Notes: a model not told the origin generated them from the letters alone. DNA of 32,624 nt from Candidatus Pelagibacterales bacterium (GCA_002684605.1 NYVM01000053.1:33636-66259), one strand, 5' to 3'; counted from the stretch's first letter, positions 1 through 10,486 are shown. Numbers and translations are program-made.

Positions 1-707
1 TTTTTATAATTATTTTTTAACCATTTAACTAGAATGGATATTTCGGAAACAGTTTCACCTAAACTTGTTTTACCTAATATTAAGGAATGAAAACTAAAAT
101 CTATAGTAGGTGATGCATTAGCCTTAGTTAACTTCCTTTCTTGTCTCTCACCAAAACCTATTCTTTCATAAGAAATTGCAATAAAACCTTTATCTGCTGC
201 TTGTAGAGCTATAGCGCTACCATTAATAATTTTGTATATATCAGCGGGCATTTTTATTTCTGCTATACTTAAATGAGCACCTGAATTTGTTCCTTGCATA
301 CAAATCATAACACCTCTAAATTTTTTGAACTTATCATTAATGATAATATCTATAGGTGCATGTCTATTTTTTGAAAATTCTACATAAATTCTTGTTCTTG
401 AATAACCATTTTTAATTGGCATTTTTATGCGACCTACCTCTTTAAAATATAAATTTTTATTGAGGCATAATAAATCTATAAATTTTTTCTTAGTATTTTT
501 TTTCCATTTATTATGTGACTTTTTGTTTTCTAAATAATTAAGTTTGTTATATTTAAATTTAGAATTTTCCTTAATTATATCACTAGGAGAAAAGAATAAA
601 TTTTTGGGTATTGTAGGATATGGATTATAAGCTTTATAAAGCGTTATATGGAGCCTTCTTTTTAAAGCTAAAAATTTTGAAAGTATGTAGACATATATTT
701 TTTGCAT
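1..707 (-). CDS. alpha/beta hydrolase (esterase-like), C-terminus cut off by window edge
   Basis: The minus strand is open from an ATG at 705-707 to the window edge, giving 235 codons with no stop, so the gene is truncated on its 3' side. The N-terminus is basic (KRR near residue 17). A hydrolase-type core follows, with RGVMICMQGTNSGAHLS at about residue 135, then a segment ending FIAISYERIGFGERQ and a short SLG motif. This arrangement resembles the acetyl-xylan esterase / dienelactone hydrolase branch of alpha/beta hydrolases. The catalytic Ser, Asp and His would lie mostly in the missing part, so the substrate cannot be named. The next gene on the same strand, a crotonase, starts 814 bases upstream and ends 43 bases before this start, so the two may be cotranscribed. 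Fold assignment is moderate; function is not assigned. Confidence 0.7.
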   Translation of the reverse strand, partial: MQKIYVYILSKFLALKRRLHITLYKAYNPYPTIPKNLFFSPSDIIKENSKFKYNKLNYLENKKSHNKWKKNTKKKFIDLLCLNKNLYFKEVGRIKMPIKNGYSRTRIYVEFSKNRHAPIDIIINDKFKKFRGVMICMQGTNSGAHLSIAEIKMPADIYKIINGSAIALQAADKGFIAISYERIGFGERQERKLTKANASPTIDFSFHSLILGKTSLGETVSEISILVKWLKNNYK

Positions 708-750
708 TTTTAAATCAGTTTATGATATAATCAGTAATATTATATAAGTT

Positions 751-1521
751 TTAATCCCCTTTAAATAAAGGCTCTCTTCTATTTATTGAAGCATCTATAC
801 CTTCTTTAAAATCAGATGTTTTTCTTAATATATTTTGTTCTCTTGCCTCTATTTTAACTGCTTCTTCTATTTTATCAGCTAAATCATGATTTAGAGTGTT
901 TCTTATAGCTTTTATTCCCAAGGGACCTGAAGAATTTATTTCGCTAGATATTATTTTTGCTTTATTTAATAATTGTGACTGTTCAACTAAATAATCAGCT
1001 AAGCCAATATTGTAAGCTTCTTCTCCATTTATTCTTTTACTTGTTAATAACATTAATTTTGCTTTTTGCATTCCTATAACTCTTGGTAAGGTAATAGTTG
1101 TTCCAAAACCTTGGTGAAAACCAAGTTTTCCAAAATTTGCACTAAATTTAGATTCTTTGCATGCAATTCTAAAATCTGCTGCAAGAGCAACTCCTAATCC
1201 CCCACCTATAGCAGCACCTTGTATAGAGGCAATTATTGGTTTTTTTGTTCTAAATAACCTTACGGCTTGTATGTAAAGGTCTTCATAAATATTCTCCCCA
1301 TTGGTAAAATTTGATTTAGTAAAATCTGCGCCCGCACAAAAGTTTTTACCCTCCGAAGATAATATTATTGATCGACATTTATTTTCTTGATCCATTTCTT
1401 CTAAAATATCTGCAATTTGACTGATAAGGTTTCTATCAAAAAAATTATGAGGAGGACGATTAATTTTTATATATGCTGTATAATTTTCTAGATGAAATAT
1501 AATGTCTTGTTCAGTTTTCAT
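751..1521 (-). CDS. enoyl-CoA hydratase/isomerase (crotonase) family protein
   Basis: This 256-residue protein has normal crotonase length. The first oxyanion-hole motif is visible as GKNFCAGADF near residue 60. The second is GAAIGGGLGVALAADFRIA near residue 102, ending in the usual A-D-x-R-I-A. These motifs bind the CoA thioester and polarise its carbonyl. The family includes hydratases, isomerases and decarboxylases of acyl-CoAs, and nothing in the sequence picks one. The start is supported by AAGGA about 7 bases upstream on the minus strand. An SDR-fold gene is divergently transcribed from the other side of a 163-base intergenic region. The surrounding thiolase-like and NIPSNAP genes suggest catabolism of an unidentified acyl-CoA or carboxylic acid. 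Confidence 0.9.
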   Translation of the reverse strand: MKTEQDIIFHLENYTAYIKINRPPHNFFDRNLISQIADILEEMDQENKCRSIILSSEGKNFCAGADFTKSNFTNGENIYEDLYIQAVRLFRTKKPIIASIQGAAIGGGLGVALAADFRIACKESKFSANFGKLGFHQGFGTTITLPRVIGMQKAKLMLLTSKRINGEEAYNIGLADYLVEQSQLLNKAKIISSEINSSGPLGIKAIRNTLNHDLADKIEEAVKIEAREQNILRKTSDFKEGIDASINRREPLFKGD

Positions 1522-1684
1522 AAATAAATCCTTTTAAATTATAATAATAAAAAATATTTAAAATTGATATAAAATAAATGATGCAAAAAATTATATTTTA
1601 TATAAGAATATAAAAATAGTTAAATAATTTCTATTTATACAAATAGGATCTTCCTTTAAGGTTAAAAAAATAAGGATTATTAAA

Positions 1685-2467
1685 ATGAAAAAAATTTGTT
1701 TAGTAATAGGAGCTGGAGCTGGAATAGGTGGAAATACTGCGCATCGTTTTGCCTCCGAAGGCTATCATGTAGCATTATGTAGAAGAGGCAACCAAGAGGG
1801 CTTAGATACTATGTTAGAGTCTATTAAAACTAATGGTGGATCCGCATCTGGTTATATATTAAATGCTGTAAAAGAAGATAGCATTGAGAATGTTATCAAT
1901 AAAATTGAATCAGAAGTTGGTGGAATAGAAGCAATAATATTTAATTTAGGTGCTCAAATAGGAGATGTTGCACTAAATGATTTAAGCTACAAACAATTTG
2001 AATTAGGTTGGCGCATGGCTACTTTTGCATTATTTAGAACTGCATCAACAGCATTTCCATATATGGAAAAAAGAGGTAAAGGAACATTAATAGTTACTTC
2101 TTCTACTGCATCTGTCAGGGGAAATCCTAAACAGCATTCTCATGCATCTGCTATGGGAGGTAGAAGGTTATTATGCCAAAGTCTAAATGCTGAATATGCA
2201 CCTAAAGGTATTCATATTGCACATATTATAGTAGATGGAGCAGTAGATGCTCCTGATACATTAGGTAGAATGCTAGGCGCAGAAAAATTTCAAATATTAA
2301 GAGAAAAGAAAGGTAATGAGCATGATGGGCTTATGCTACCTGAAAAAATTGCAGATACATATTATCATATTGCCCAACAGCAAAGGTCAGTTTGGACTCA
2401 TGAAATGGATATGCGAGCTTTTTCAGATAGCCCTTGGTGGAATGATAATAATAATAGTTATATATAA
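1685..2467 (+). CDS. SDR-fold protein with degenerate active site
   Basis: This 260-residue protein has the classical short-chain dehydrogenase/reductase layout. A Gly-rich nucleotide motif GAGAGIGG is at residues 9-16, FNLGA (in place of NNAG) at about 86-90, and a conserved TSS at 138-140. In the family, the catalytic Tyr and Lys lie in Y-x-x-x-K (F-A-S-A-K in the closest subgroup I recognise). Here the segment reads HASAM at 153-157, so neither Tyr nor Lys is present. The following stretch (AEYAPKGIHIAHIIVDGAVDAPDTL) keeps the fold signature. The protein probably folds and may bind NAD(P), but standard SDR chemistry is doubtful. An AAGGA-like site precedes the ATG. The stop directly abuts the end of the convergent NIPSNAP gene. 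Confidence 0.85.
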   Translation: MKKICLVIGAGAGIGGNTAHRFASEGYHVALCRRGNQEGLDTMLESIKTNGGSASGYILNAVKEDSIENVINKIESEVGGIEAIIFNLGAQIGDVALNDLSYKQFELGWRMATFALFRTASTAFPYMEKRGKGTLIVTSSTASVRGNPKQHSHASAMGGRRLLCQSLNAEYAPKGIHIAHIIVDGAVDAPDTLGRMLGAEKFQILREKKGNEHDGLMLPEKIADTYYHIAQQQRSVWTHEMDMRAFSDSPWWNDNNNSYI

Positions 2468-2782
2468 TTATTTAATATTAGAAAAATTAGCAGGAATTAA
2501 TATTTTACTTTCTTGAGATTCAAATAAGTCAATTGCTTTAGCAATATATTTTTGCCAAATTTTATTTTCAGCAAGCTTTTTTCGTCTTTTTGCTCTATCA
2601 TCTAAGCTTTCATAACCATAAAGGTGTACTATTTCATTTAGTGGGCCAATTTCTGTATAAAAATAACCAATTTGATTACCTAAGATTTTTTTATGAACTT
2701 CCATTCCTTCTTTTTCATATAATTCCATTAATGCATTAAGCTTTCCTGGCTTAATTTTATATGTCCTATGCTCAATAATCAT
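2468..2782 (-). CDS. NIPSNAP family protein
   Basis: This 104-residue protein fits the ferredoxin-like (dimeric alpha/beta barrel) NIPSNAP family. It opens with the typical IIEHRTYKIKPGKLNALMELY strand-helix. It then has GNQIGYFYTEIGPLNEIVHLYGYESLDDRAKRR, the conserved core around W/L-x-H-L/I-x-x-Y-x-S-x-D-x-R. The family has no single agreed reaction in bacteria and is often found in catabolic clusters. AAGGAGA lies 8 bases before the ATG. Its 3' end touches the end of the convergent SDR gene with no terminator visible between them. It sits 51 bases downstream of the thiolase-like gene and probably shares its control region. Confidence 0.85.
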   Translation of the reverse strand: MIIEHRTYKIKPGKLNALMELYEKEGMEVHKKILGNQIGYFYTEIGPLNEIVHLYGYESLDDRAKRRKKLAENKIWQKYIAKAIDLFESQESKILIPANFSNIK

Positions 2783-2833
2783 TTTTTTAATCTCCTTATA
2801 TATTTTAAATTATTAAATAATACACTATTAAAT

Positions 2834-4366
2834 TTAATTAGGAATAAATATGTTTAAACCATTTTTACTCCTAACCTTTCCTTTCGCATCAAGATAGTCA
2901 CTAACCATCATTTCCTTCATAAGTTCTTTTGATTTTGGAGTGTTAGCAATAAAACGACTACCATTTTCCATTCTTCCAAATAAGATAGAATAGCTTGGTC
3001 CTTCTCTATCATTAATCACAGTATAAGTTTCGATTGAAGCATTACCATTTGGACTTAAATTTATTTTTGGTCCAATTAGCTTATCAATTTGTTTTTGGTA
3101 TAAATTTGGTTTTTTTACTAAAAATGGTTTTATTGGCTCTTCAGAAGAATATATACCTATTGACTGTTTAGTTATATAATTTCCATTAGCAGTAATAAGT
3201 CCTTTTGTAGATTTATTTCTTACCCTGTTCATCATCTCTGAAATTGAGTGAGTTACATAATTATTTCCAGGCCCACCAAAATAAGGTAAGCCACCTGTTA
3301 TAGTTAATTTTTTATCAGTATTTATATCAATACCCATTTCATCACAGGCTATTTTTATAGCAGAAGGAAAGCAGCTATAAATATCAAAAATATCTATATC
3401 ATTTATATTACAATCAGCCATTTTTAGAGCTTCTGTACATGAAATATTCATTGCTGGAGAGCTATGAAAATTTATTCTATCACTTAAATACCAATGATCA
3501 TTAGCATCTGCACATCCATGCAAATAAACCCATTTATTTTTAGGAATCCCCATTTTTTTGGCATACTCTACATTTGTAAGTATAATTGCTGATGATTGAT
3601 CAATAAATGCATTTGCATTCATTAATTTTGTATAAGGAAAGCCAATGTAAGGATTTAAGTCATTGACAGTAGATATTTCTTCTGATGTATAACCTTGTTG
3701 TCTGACAGCTAAAGGATTGTTTTTAGCTATATTAGAAAACTTAGCTAAAATTCTTCCCATTTCCTTATTATGTTCTAAAATTGTTCTTTTTTCATTACCT
3801 CTGATAGCATTCTCTATTAAAGGATAGGCATAAATAGCCCCTTTCATACCATGATTATCCTCCAAGTTTGACCACCCTTTTTTATTAATACCCCATTCTT
3901 TAAATTCACCTCCAGGGTTTTCATTCCAATCTAATTGGAGTCCTAGGCGTTGTGCTTTTTTTTGAGTATATAAAGATTCACCGCCTGCAATTAATGCAGT
4001 TTTAACTTCTCCTTTAGTTATTAACTCGCACATCCTATTAACAGACCATTGAGGCATATTTCCTCCAGCATAAGTATAAATATACTGTTTTACATTTTTA
4101 CTATTTATTCTGTTAGCTAATGATAAAGGTGGATTATGATACTTGCCAAATGGACATGTAAAACGCCAACTAGTATCTGAAAAAGACCGAATGACTAATA
4201 TAGTATCAAGATTTTCTAAAATTATATTCCCTATTTCTGTATCATTTGCTGCTTCAAAACACGCTTTAGAAGTTAAATCCATAGGAGATAGTGCAATATT
4301 AGGATCTTTTTCTCTTTGTGTTATTTGGCCGCAACCAACTAAAATAGGTATTTTTGAATCATTCAT
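2834..4366 (-). CDS. thiolase-like protein type 1 (acetyl-CoA acetyltransferase-like) with C-terminal extra domain
   Basis: From the ATG at 4364-4366 the protein is 510 residues. An in-frame start 33 bases further upstream would add a Lys/Ile-rich tail with no family support, so I use the inner ATG (MNDSKIPILVGCGQ). The thiolase fold shows in IPILVGCGQITQRE at the N-terminus, ALIAGGESLYT in the first half, DIDIFDIYSCFPSAI in the middle, and TGGLPYFGGPGNNYVTHSI. The last has the Gly-rich loop and His seen in thiolases. About 130 C-terminal residues form the extra domain typical of TLP1 proteins. This subfamily is described as CoA-binding and often lacks classical thiolase activity, so the reaction is uncertain. 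It is divergent from the dehydratase gene across 113 bases. Confidence 0.85.
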   Translation of the reverse strand: MNDSKIPILVGCGQITQREKDPNIALSPMDLTSKACFEAANDTEIGNIILENLDTILVIRSFSDTSWRFTCPFGKYHNPPLSLANRINSKNVKQYIYTYAGGNMPQWSVNRMCELITKGEVKTALIAGGESLYTQKKAQRLGLQLDWNENPGGEFKEWGINKKGWSNLEDNHGMKGAIYAYPLIENAIRGNEKRTILEHNKEMGRILAKFSNIAKNNPLAVRQQGYTSEEISTVNDLNPYIGFPYTKLMNANAFIDQSSAIILTNVEYAKKMGIPKNKWVYLHGCADANDHWYLSDRINFHSSPAMNISCTEALKMADCNINDIDIFDIYSCFPSAIKIACDEMGIDINTDKKLTITGGLPYFGGPGNNYVTHSISEMMNRVRNKSTKGLITANGNYITKQSIGIYSSEEPIKPFLVKKPNLYQKQIDKLIGPKINLSPNGNASIETYTVINDREGPSYSILFGRMENGSRFIANTPKSKELMKEMMVSDYLDAKGKVRSKNGLNIFIPN

Positions 4367-4479
4367 TTTAAACTTTATAAATTTTATAATTAACAACAAT
4401 CAATATAAAAAATTAACAATTAATGAGTATTCTGATATTATAGTTAAAGTTTATACAGATATTATTGGGAGGTTAAATA

Positions 4480-6261
4480 ATGAGTTCTAAAAAATCAAAT
4501 TATAAATTAAGAAGTAGAGAATGGTTTGATAATCCTGAAGACCCAGGCAACACTTCTATTTATTTAGAACGCATAATGAATTATGGTTATACTCCTGAAG
4601 AATTAACCTCTGGTAAACCAATAATAGGAATTGCACAAACAGGTTCTGATATATCTCCTTGTAATAGAATACACCTTAAATTAGCAGAACGTATTAGGGA
4701 AGGTATTAGATCAGCTGGAGGAATTGCTTTTGAATTTCCTGTTCACCCAATTCAAGAAACATTAAAGAGACCTACTGCATCATTAGATAGAAATCTCTCT
4801 TATTTAGGACTCGTGGAAATATTACATGGTTATCCTATTGATGGAGTCGTCTTAACAACGGGCTGCGATAAAACTACACCTGCATGCTTAATGGCAGCAG
4901 CTACGGTAAATATACCGGCTATCGTTCTTAACGGTGGACCAATGTTAGATGGTTGGCATAAAGGAAAATTAGCAGGTTCTGGAATGGCTGTTTGGGATAG
5001 CCGAGTAGAATTGGCAGCAGGTAGAATTGATTATAAAGAATTTGTAGACATAGTTACATCATCTGCACCTTCAGATGGGCATTGTAATACTATGGGTACT
5101 GCCTCAACTATGAATTCTTTGGCAGAGGCCCTCGGCATGAGTTTAACAGGAAATGCAAATATACCAGCACCTTATAGAGAGCGTGGTCAAATGGCCTATA
5201 GAACTGGTTTACGAATAGTGGATATGGTTAAAGAAGAATTAACTCCTTCAAAAATTATGACACGAGAAGCGATTGAAAATACAATAATAGTTAATACAGC
5301 AATAGGTGGATCAACAAATGCACAAATGCACTTAACAGCAATAGCAAGGCATATGGGAATAGAGCTTGAAACAGAAGCATGGCAAAAAATTGGCTATGAT
5401 ATTCCTTTAATGGCGAATATACAACCTGCAGGAAAATATTTATGTGAAAGTTATCATAGAGCTGGTGGAACAGCCGCTATAATGTCAGAACTTTTAAAAC
5501 ATAAAAAATTAAATGGTACTGTTTTAACTGCTTCGGGAAAAACACTAGCTGAAAACTTAAAAGGTATAGAAATTAAAGACCATGATGTAATAACACCATA
5601 TAATAAACCTTTAATGGAAAGAGCAGGTTTTATAGTTTTAAAAGGTAACCTATTTGATGCTGCTATAATGAAAACCTCTGTTATTTCTGACAACTTTAGG
5701 TCTAAATTTTTATCAAAACCTGGAAAAGAGGGGGTTTTAGAAGGAAATGCTATAGTATTTGAGGGATCGGAAGACTACCATAATAGAGTTAATGATAAAA
5801 ATCTTAACATGAATGAAAATTCAATTCTTGTCATACGTGGAGCAGGTCCAGTTGGTTGGCCAGGCTCAGCTGAAGTTGTTAACATGCAACCTTCAGATGA
5901 TCTTATTAAAAAAGGAATAAAAGAATTACCTTGTATAGGAGATGGAAGACAGTCAGGTACCTCTGCAGCTCCTTCTATTCTTAATGCTTCTCCTGAGAGT
6001 GCAGTTGGCGGTGGATTAGCCTGGTTAAAAACTGGAGATATGATTAAAATAGACTTAAATAATTATACTGCAGATATGCTAATTGATGAAGAAGAAATAG
6101 AGAAAAGAAAACTAGATGGAGTACCTCCATATCCAGAAAGTCAAACACCATGGCAAGAAATTTATAGAAAAAATGTAGGACAGATAGATAAAGGGGCTGT
6201 TTTAGAAGACTCTATAAAATTTCAAGATATTAAAAAGGATTTACCAAGAAATAATCATTAA
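4480..6261 (+). CDS. IlvD/EDD family dehydratase, sugar-acid (pentonate) type
   Basis: At 593 residues this matches the length of the sugar-acid branch of the IlvD/EDD family, which dehydrates aldonic acids such as L-arabinonate or D-xylonate to 2-keto-3-deoxy acids. Cluster-ligand cysteines are visible at C61 (DISPCNR), C129 (TTGCDKTTPAC) and C202 (GHCNTMGTAST). They are offset by one from those reported for the Rhizobium arabinonate dehydratase, which carries a [2Fe-2S] cluster. GGSTNAQMHL and GRQSGTSAAPSIL near the C-terminus are conserved family motifs. A strong GGGAGG precedes the ATG by 7 bases. Branched-chain dihydroxy-acid dehydratase (IlvD proper) is less likely given the N-terminal WFDNPEDPGNTSIYLER block. 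The exact substrate is not determinable. Confidence 0.88.
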   Translation: MSSKKSNYKLRSREWFDNPEDPGNTSIYLERIMNYGYTPEELTSGKPIIGIAQTGSDISPCNRIHLKLAERIREGIRSAGGIAFEFPVHPIQETLKRPTASLDRNLSYLGLVEILHGYPIDGVVLTTGCDKTTPACLMAAATVNIPAIVLNGGPMLDGWHKGKLAGSGMAVWDSRVELAAGRIDYKEFVDIVTSSAPSDGHCNTMGTASTMNSLAEALGMSLTGNANIPAPYRERGQMAYRTGLRIVDMVKEELTPSKIMTREAIENTIIVNTAIGGSTNAQMHLTAIARHMGIELETEAWQKIGYDIPLMANIQPAGKYLCESYHRAGGTAAIMSELLKHKKLNGTVLTASGKTLAENLKGIEIKDHDVITPYNKPLMERAGFIVLKGNLFDAAIMKTSVISDNFRSKFLSKPGKEGVLEGNAIVFEGSEDYHNRVNDKNLNMNENSILVIRGAGPVGWPGSAEVVNMQPSDDLIKKGIKELPCIGDGRQSGTSAAPSILNASPESAVGGGLAWLKTGDMIKIDLNNYTADMLIDEEEIEKRKLDGVPPYPESQTPWQEIYRKNVGQIDKGAVLEDSIKFQDIKKDLPRNNH

Positions 6262-6273
6262 TATTTAATTTAA

Positions 6274-6498
6274 TTAATAATGATAAATATCATGGTCACT
6301 CACAGTATGCTCATCTTTTGCTCTACCAGTGCCAAAACCAGTTTGCTTATTAGGTAGTTTTTTAATAGGTTTTTCTAAATTTAATAGCTTGGATTTAATT
6401 ATTTTTAGCTCTAAATTTATTTTTTTAATTCTATAAAACAGATAAAAAATTATCATTGCATTAATAAAAGCTACGCCAAGATAAATTAATTTAATCAT
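6274..6498 (-). CDS. small membrane-anchored protein, function unknown
   Basis: This is about 74 residues from the ATG at 6496-6498, which AGGA precedes by 6 bases. An ATG six bases earlier would have the AGGA directly against it. Residues 3-22 form one hydrophobic segment (LIYLGVAFINAMIIFYLFY). A Lys/Leu/Ile-rich helix follows with heptad-like spacing, probably a short coiled coil, and then a polar tail with FGTGRAKDEHTVSDHD. It begins 8 bases after the stop of the YaiI-family gene on the same strand, so it is probably the last gene of the RRM-YaiI operon. I do not recognise the family. Confidence 0.6.
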   Translation of the reverse strand: MIKLIYLGVAFINAMIIFYLFYRIKKINLELKIIKSKLLNLEKPIKKLPNKQTGFGTGRAKDEHTVSDHDIYHY

Positions 6499-6506
6499 GC
6501 TCATTC

Positions 6507-6959
6507 CTATTTTTTATCTTTTGTTACTATAAGCTTATCTAAAGCATTAGCAAATTTACCACTATCCTTACTAGTGAAACTATCAGGTCCACCTGTTATA
6601 ACACCATCATTACGAAGAGAACTCATAAAATCTCTCATATCAGATATACCTCCTATATTATTCTTATCATATACTTTTCCACGTGGATCTAGACCTAATG
6701 CACCCTTCTCAACTATACGAACTGCTAATGGTATGTCTGCAGTTATAACTAAATCTCCAATTAAGCAATCTTCTACAATCTTATCATCTGCTATATCTGG
6801 ACCTTGATTAACAAGAATAAAATTAATATAGTTTGATTCAGGTAAGGAAAGCCAACTATTGGCTACAAAATTGGTTATGACTTCTCTTTTAATTGCTGCC
6901 CTAAATAATATATCTTTAATTAGCTTAGGACAAGCATCAGCATCTACCCATATTCTCAT
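6507..6959 (-). CDS. yaiI: YaiI/YqxD (DUF188) family protein
   Basis: This 150-residue protein matches the YaiI/YqxD family along its whole length. It begins MRIWVDADACPK, and later has the acidic DIADDKIVEDCLIGDLVITADIPLA block, ALGLDPRGKVYD, and MRDFMSSLRNDGVITGGPDSFTSKDSGKFANALD. The family is predicted to have a PIN/NYN-like nuclease fold with clustered Asp residues. Its physiological role is not established. The start ATG overlaps the stop of the upstream RRM gene by one base (TAATG), which implies translational coupling. Confidence 0.93.
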   Translation of the reverse strand: MRIWVDADACPKLIKDILFRAAIKREVITNFVANSWLSLPESNYINFILVNQGPDIADDKIVEDCLIGDLVITADIPLAVRIVEKGALGLDPRGKVYDKNNIGGISDMRDFMSSLRNDGVITGGPDSFTSKDSGKFANALDKLIVTKDKK

Positions 6960-7201
6960 TAGTTTTGGTTTGAACGTTTAACACGTATTTTTTCCTTAAG
7001 AACTTTTGTACCATGTAATTTTTCAATTGCTTTTTCTGCCTCTCTCTCAACTGGCATTTCAACAAAGCCAAATCCTTTTGATTTACCTGTTTCATCATCA
7101 GTGACTATATTACAGCTTTTAACATCCCCATAAGCTATAAACATTTCTTCTAATTCTGCAACTGTTAGTTCGCGAGGCAGGTTTAGGGTAATAATTTTCA
7201 T
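6959..7201 (-). CDS. RNA-binding protein with single RRM domain
   Basis: This 80-residue protein is almost entirely one RRM. RNP2 is IITLNL at residues 3-8 and RNP1 is KGFGFVEM at about 45-52, with the usual basic tail KEKIRVKRSNQ. It should bind single-stranded RNA. Small single-RRM proteins of this type occur in many bacteria and may act in cold response or RNA stability. I choose the inner ATG at 7199-7201 because AGAGGAG lies 5 bases upstream. The longer frame would place that Shine-Dalgarno inside the coding region. The stop overlaps the start of the YaiI gene. Confidence 0.93.
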   Translation of the reverse strand: MKIITLNLPRELTVAELEEMFIAYGDVKSCNIVTDDETGKSKGFGFVEMPVEREAEKAIEKLHGTKVLKEKIRVKRSNQN

Positions 7202-7277
7202 TTGATCTCCTCTAAAGAATATATCTTTGGGTATCACAATTTAATCACAATGCCTATAGTAAAACTTAGTAATAGTT

Positions 7278-9116
<1,839 letters not shown>

Positions 9117-9118
9117 TT

Positions 9119-9190
9119 ACACTCCCTATGTCAGCATTATCTGACAGGTTATAAGGGTATATTCTCAGCCAATTAGCACCCCCGTTTTCA
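9119..9190 (-). promoter_or_regulatory. TPP riboswitch (THI element) for thiC
   Basis: Read on the minus strand, the segment contains GGGGGTGCTAATTGGCTGAGA, split here as GGGGGTGC and GGCTGAGA. It then has ATACCC, AACCTGTCAGATAATGCTGA and TAGGGAGTGT. These are the conserved pieces of the thiamine pyrophosphate aptamer, in order: P1/P2 strand, the CTGAGA pyrimidine-binding loop, ACCC, the AACCTG and TAAT of P4/P5, and the closing AGGGA. The P3-type extension is minimal. It ends 60 bases before the thiC start, enough space for a ribosome-site sequestering or termination platform. Confidence 0.93.
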
Positions 9191-9196
9191 TTAAGT

Positions 9197-9224
9197 AAAA
9201 TAGTAATTCTAAATATAGTGTCAA
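9197..9224 (-). promoter_or_regulatory. thiC: probable sigma70-type promoter for thiC
   Basis: On the minus strand a perfect TTGACA (9219-9224) is followed after 16 bases by TATTTT (9197-9202), a 4-of-6 match to the -10 box. The predicted transcription start falls at about 9190, exactly at the 5' edge of the TPP aptamer. The position is what makes this convincing; the -10 box alone is weak. Confidence 0.6.
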
Positions 9225-9295
9225 ATATTTAATTTAATAACTTTATTTTTGTGATATAAATTATAATATAAATAATTAAATTTATTGGATACAGT

Positions 9296-9526
9296 ATGTC
9301 AAAAATCATGAAAGCATCTTTTGGAACACTCGCTGACCCTAAGAGGATAGCCAGAGGAAGTGCATCAAATGTTATTAAAAAAGGAGCATTTTATACATTT
9401 TCTTTAACTATTGATAACGAAGATATTAGGGAATATTCTTTTACAGATAGAGCAAGAGCAGACACAATGAGGCAAATCTTAATGAGTCATCTGGAAAAGA
9501 AGATTATAGATGACCTTAATAAATAG
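9296..9526 (+). CDS. small hypothetical protein
   Basis: This is a 76-residue soluble protein that I do not recognise. It has a basic N-terminal half (KASFGTLADPKRIARGSASNVIKKG), a predicted beta segment (AFYTFSLTIDNEDIREYSF), and a C-terminal helix from DRARADTMRQILMSHLEKK. There is no signal peptide or membrane segment. A GGATACAGT stretch precedes the ATG. It is divergent from thiC and has its own upstream AT-rich region. Composition is coding-like (full charge balance, no low-complexity runs), which supports a real gene. Confidence 0.6.
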   Translation: MSKIMKASFGTLADPKRIARGSASNVIKKGAFYTFSLTIDNEDIREYSFTDRARADTMRQILMSHLEKKIIDDLNK

Positions 9527-9666
9527 AGTTAATTAATTTTCTCTAATTAAATACTATATAATAAATACATGTTCATCAAATGTTTATATCTAAATAGTCC
9601 TTAGGTTTGTAACTCAATATTTTCTCTGCTAGAGTTCTTACAAGTTCAATAAATAAAGGATTTTTT

Positions 9667-10080
9667 ATGGTAGAAAAATTAGTATTAAACTTGATAAAAA
9701 GAAAATGCATTACAATTAAAGTAGATTCAACAATTTCTAATTTAACTGATTTACTAACCTTACATGATATAGGAGCAGTAATTGTAGTGGATAATAATAA
9801 CAAACCTATTGGAATAGTCTCTGAAAGAGATGTAATTAAAAATTATAGTAAAAATTATAATGATATAAAAAATATTATGACTAATAAATTAATTTCATGT
9901 GATTTATCTATTTCATCTACTAACTTATTGGAAATAATGAATAAAAACAAAGTTAGACATGTTCCTATTATAAATAATGATGAATTGTTAGGAATAGTAT
10001 CAATAGGAGATGTTGTAAAAAGATTGATTGAAACGTACGAAAATGAAAATACAAATTTAAAAGCTTTTATTAATTCTTAA
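9667..10080 (+). CDS. two-CBS-domain protein
   Basis: The 137 residues form a stand-alone CBS pair. The first domain spans about residues 13-68, with GAVIVVDNNNKPIGIVSERDVIKNY. The second spans about 72-128, with VRHVPIINNDELLGIVSIGDVVKRLI. The G-I-V-S-x-x-D-V signatures are those that bind adenosyl ligands (AMP, ATP, SAM) or NADH. Such proteins act as energy or redox sensors, but the partner cannot be told from the sequence. AAAGGA lies about 6 bases before the start. Confidence 0.93.
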   Translation: MVEKLVLNLIKRKCITIKVDSTISNLTDLLTLHDIGAVIVVDNNNKPIGIVSERDVIKNYSKNYNDIKNIMTNKLISCDLSISSTNLLEIMNKNKVRHVPIINNDELLGIVSIGDVVKRLIETYENENTNLKAFINS

Positions 10081-10206
10081 ATTTACTGTATTATTATAAT
10101 TTTGCTCTGCATGTAACTAATTATAATAAAAAATCTTCCATGAATACATTTTCAAAAAATAAATTTATAAAAACTATTTGTAACTTTAGTTTAAATATTT
10201 ATTATT

Positions 10207-10419
10207 CTATTTATTAGTGTAAGTACTATTATCTCTGGTATTACATCTAGAGTTTTTAATTATTATAGCCTCACACTTAGTTTTTTCGTCCTCAATATAT
10301 TTTGCTTCTAATTCAGGATATACATGTGCAATTGCATGTTGCTCTAAATTTTCATGCGAATAAGATACATTTATAAAAAACAACATAGTATTGAAAATAA
10401 TTAAAAATAATAATTTCAT
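10207..10419 (-). CDS. small secreted protein, function unknown
   Basis: This is a 70-residue frame. The N-terminus (KLLFLIIFNTMLFFINVSYS) is a clear signal peptide, with cleavage likely after SYS. The mature part is about 50 residues, acidic then polar, with two cysteines (KTKCEAIIIKNSRCNTR) that could form one disulfide. GGGGGTG lies about 3 bases before the ATG. No family is recognised. Confidence 0.55.
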   Translation of the reverse strand: MKLLFLIIFNTMLFFINVSYSHENLEQHAIAHVYPELEAKYIEDEKTKCEAIIIKNSRCNTRDNSTYTNK

Positions 10420-10486
10420 AACACCCCCATAAAGTATACTTTTATAGGTAAAAAACAGATCTTATTATATATATATTTCTTTTATT

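Noticed and set aside
9576..9803. Minus-strand 75-codon frame overlapping the CBS-domain gene
   Set aside because: It mirrors the clear CBS coding region on the plus strand and has no family features.
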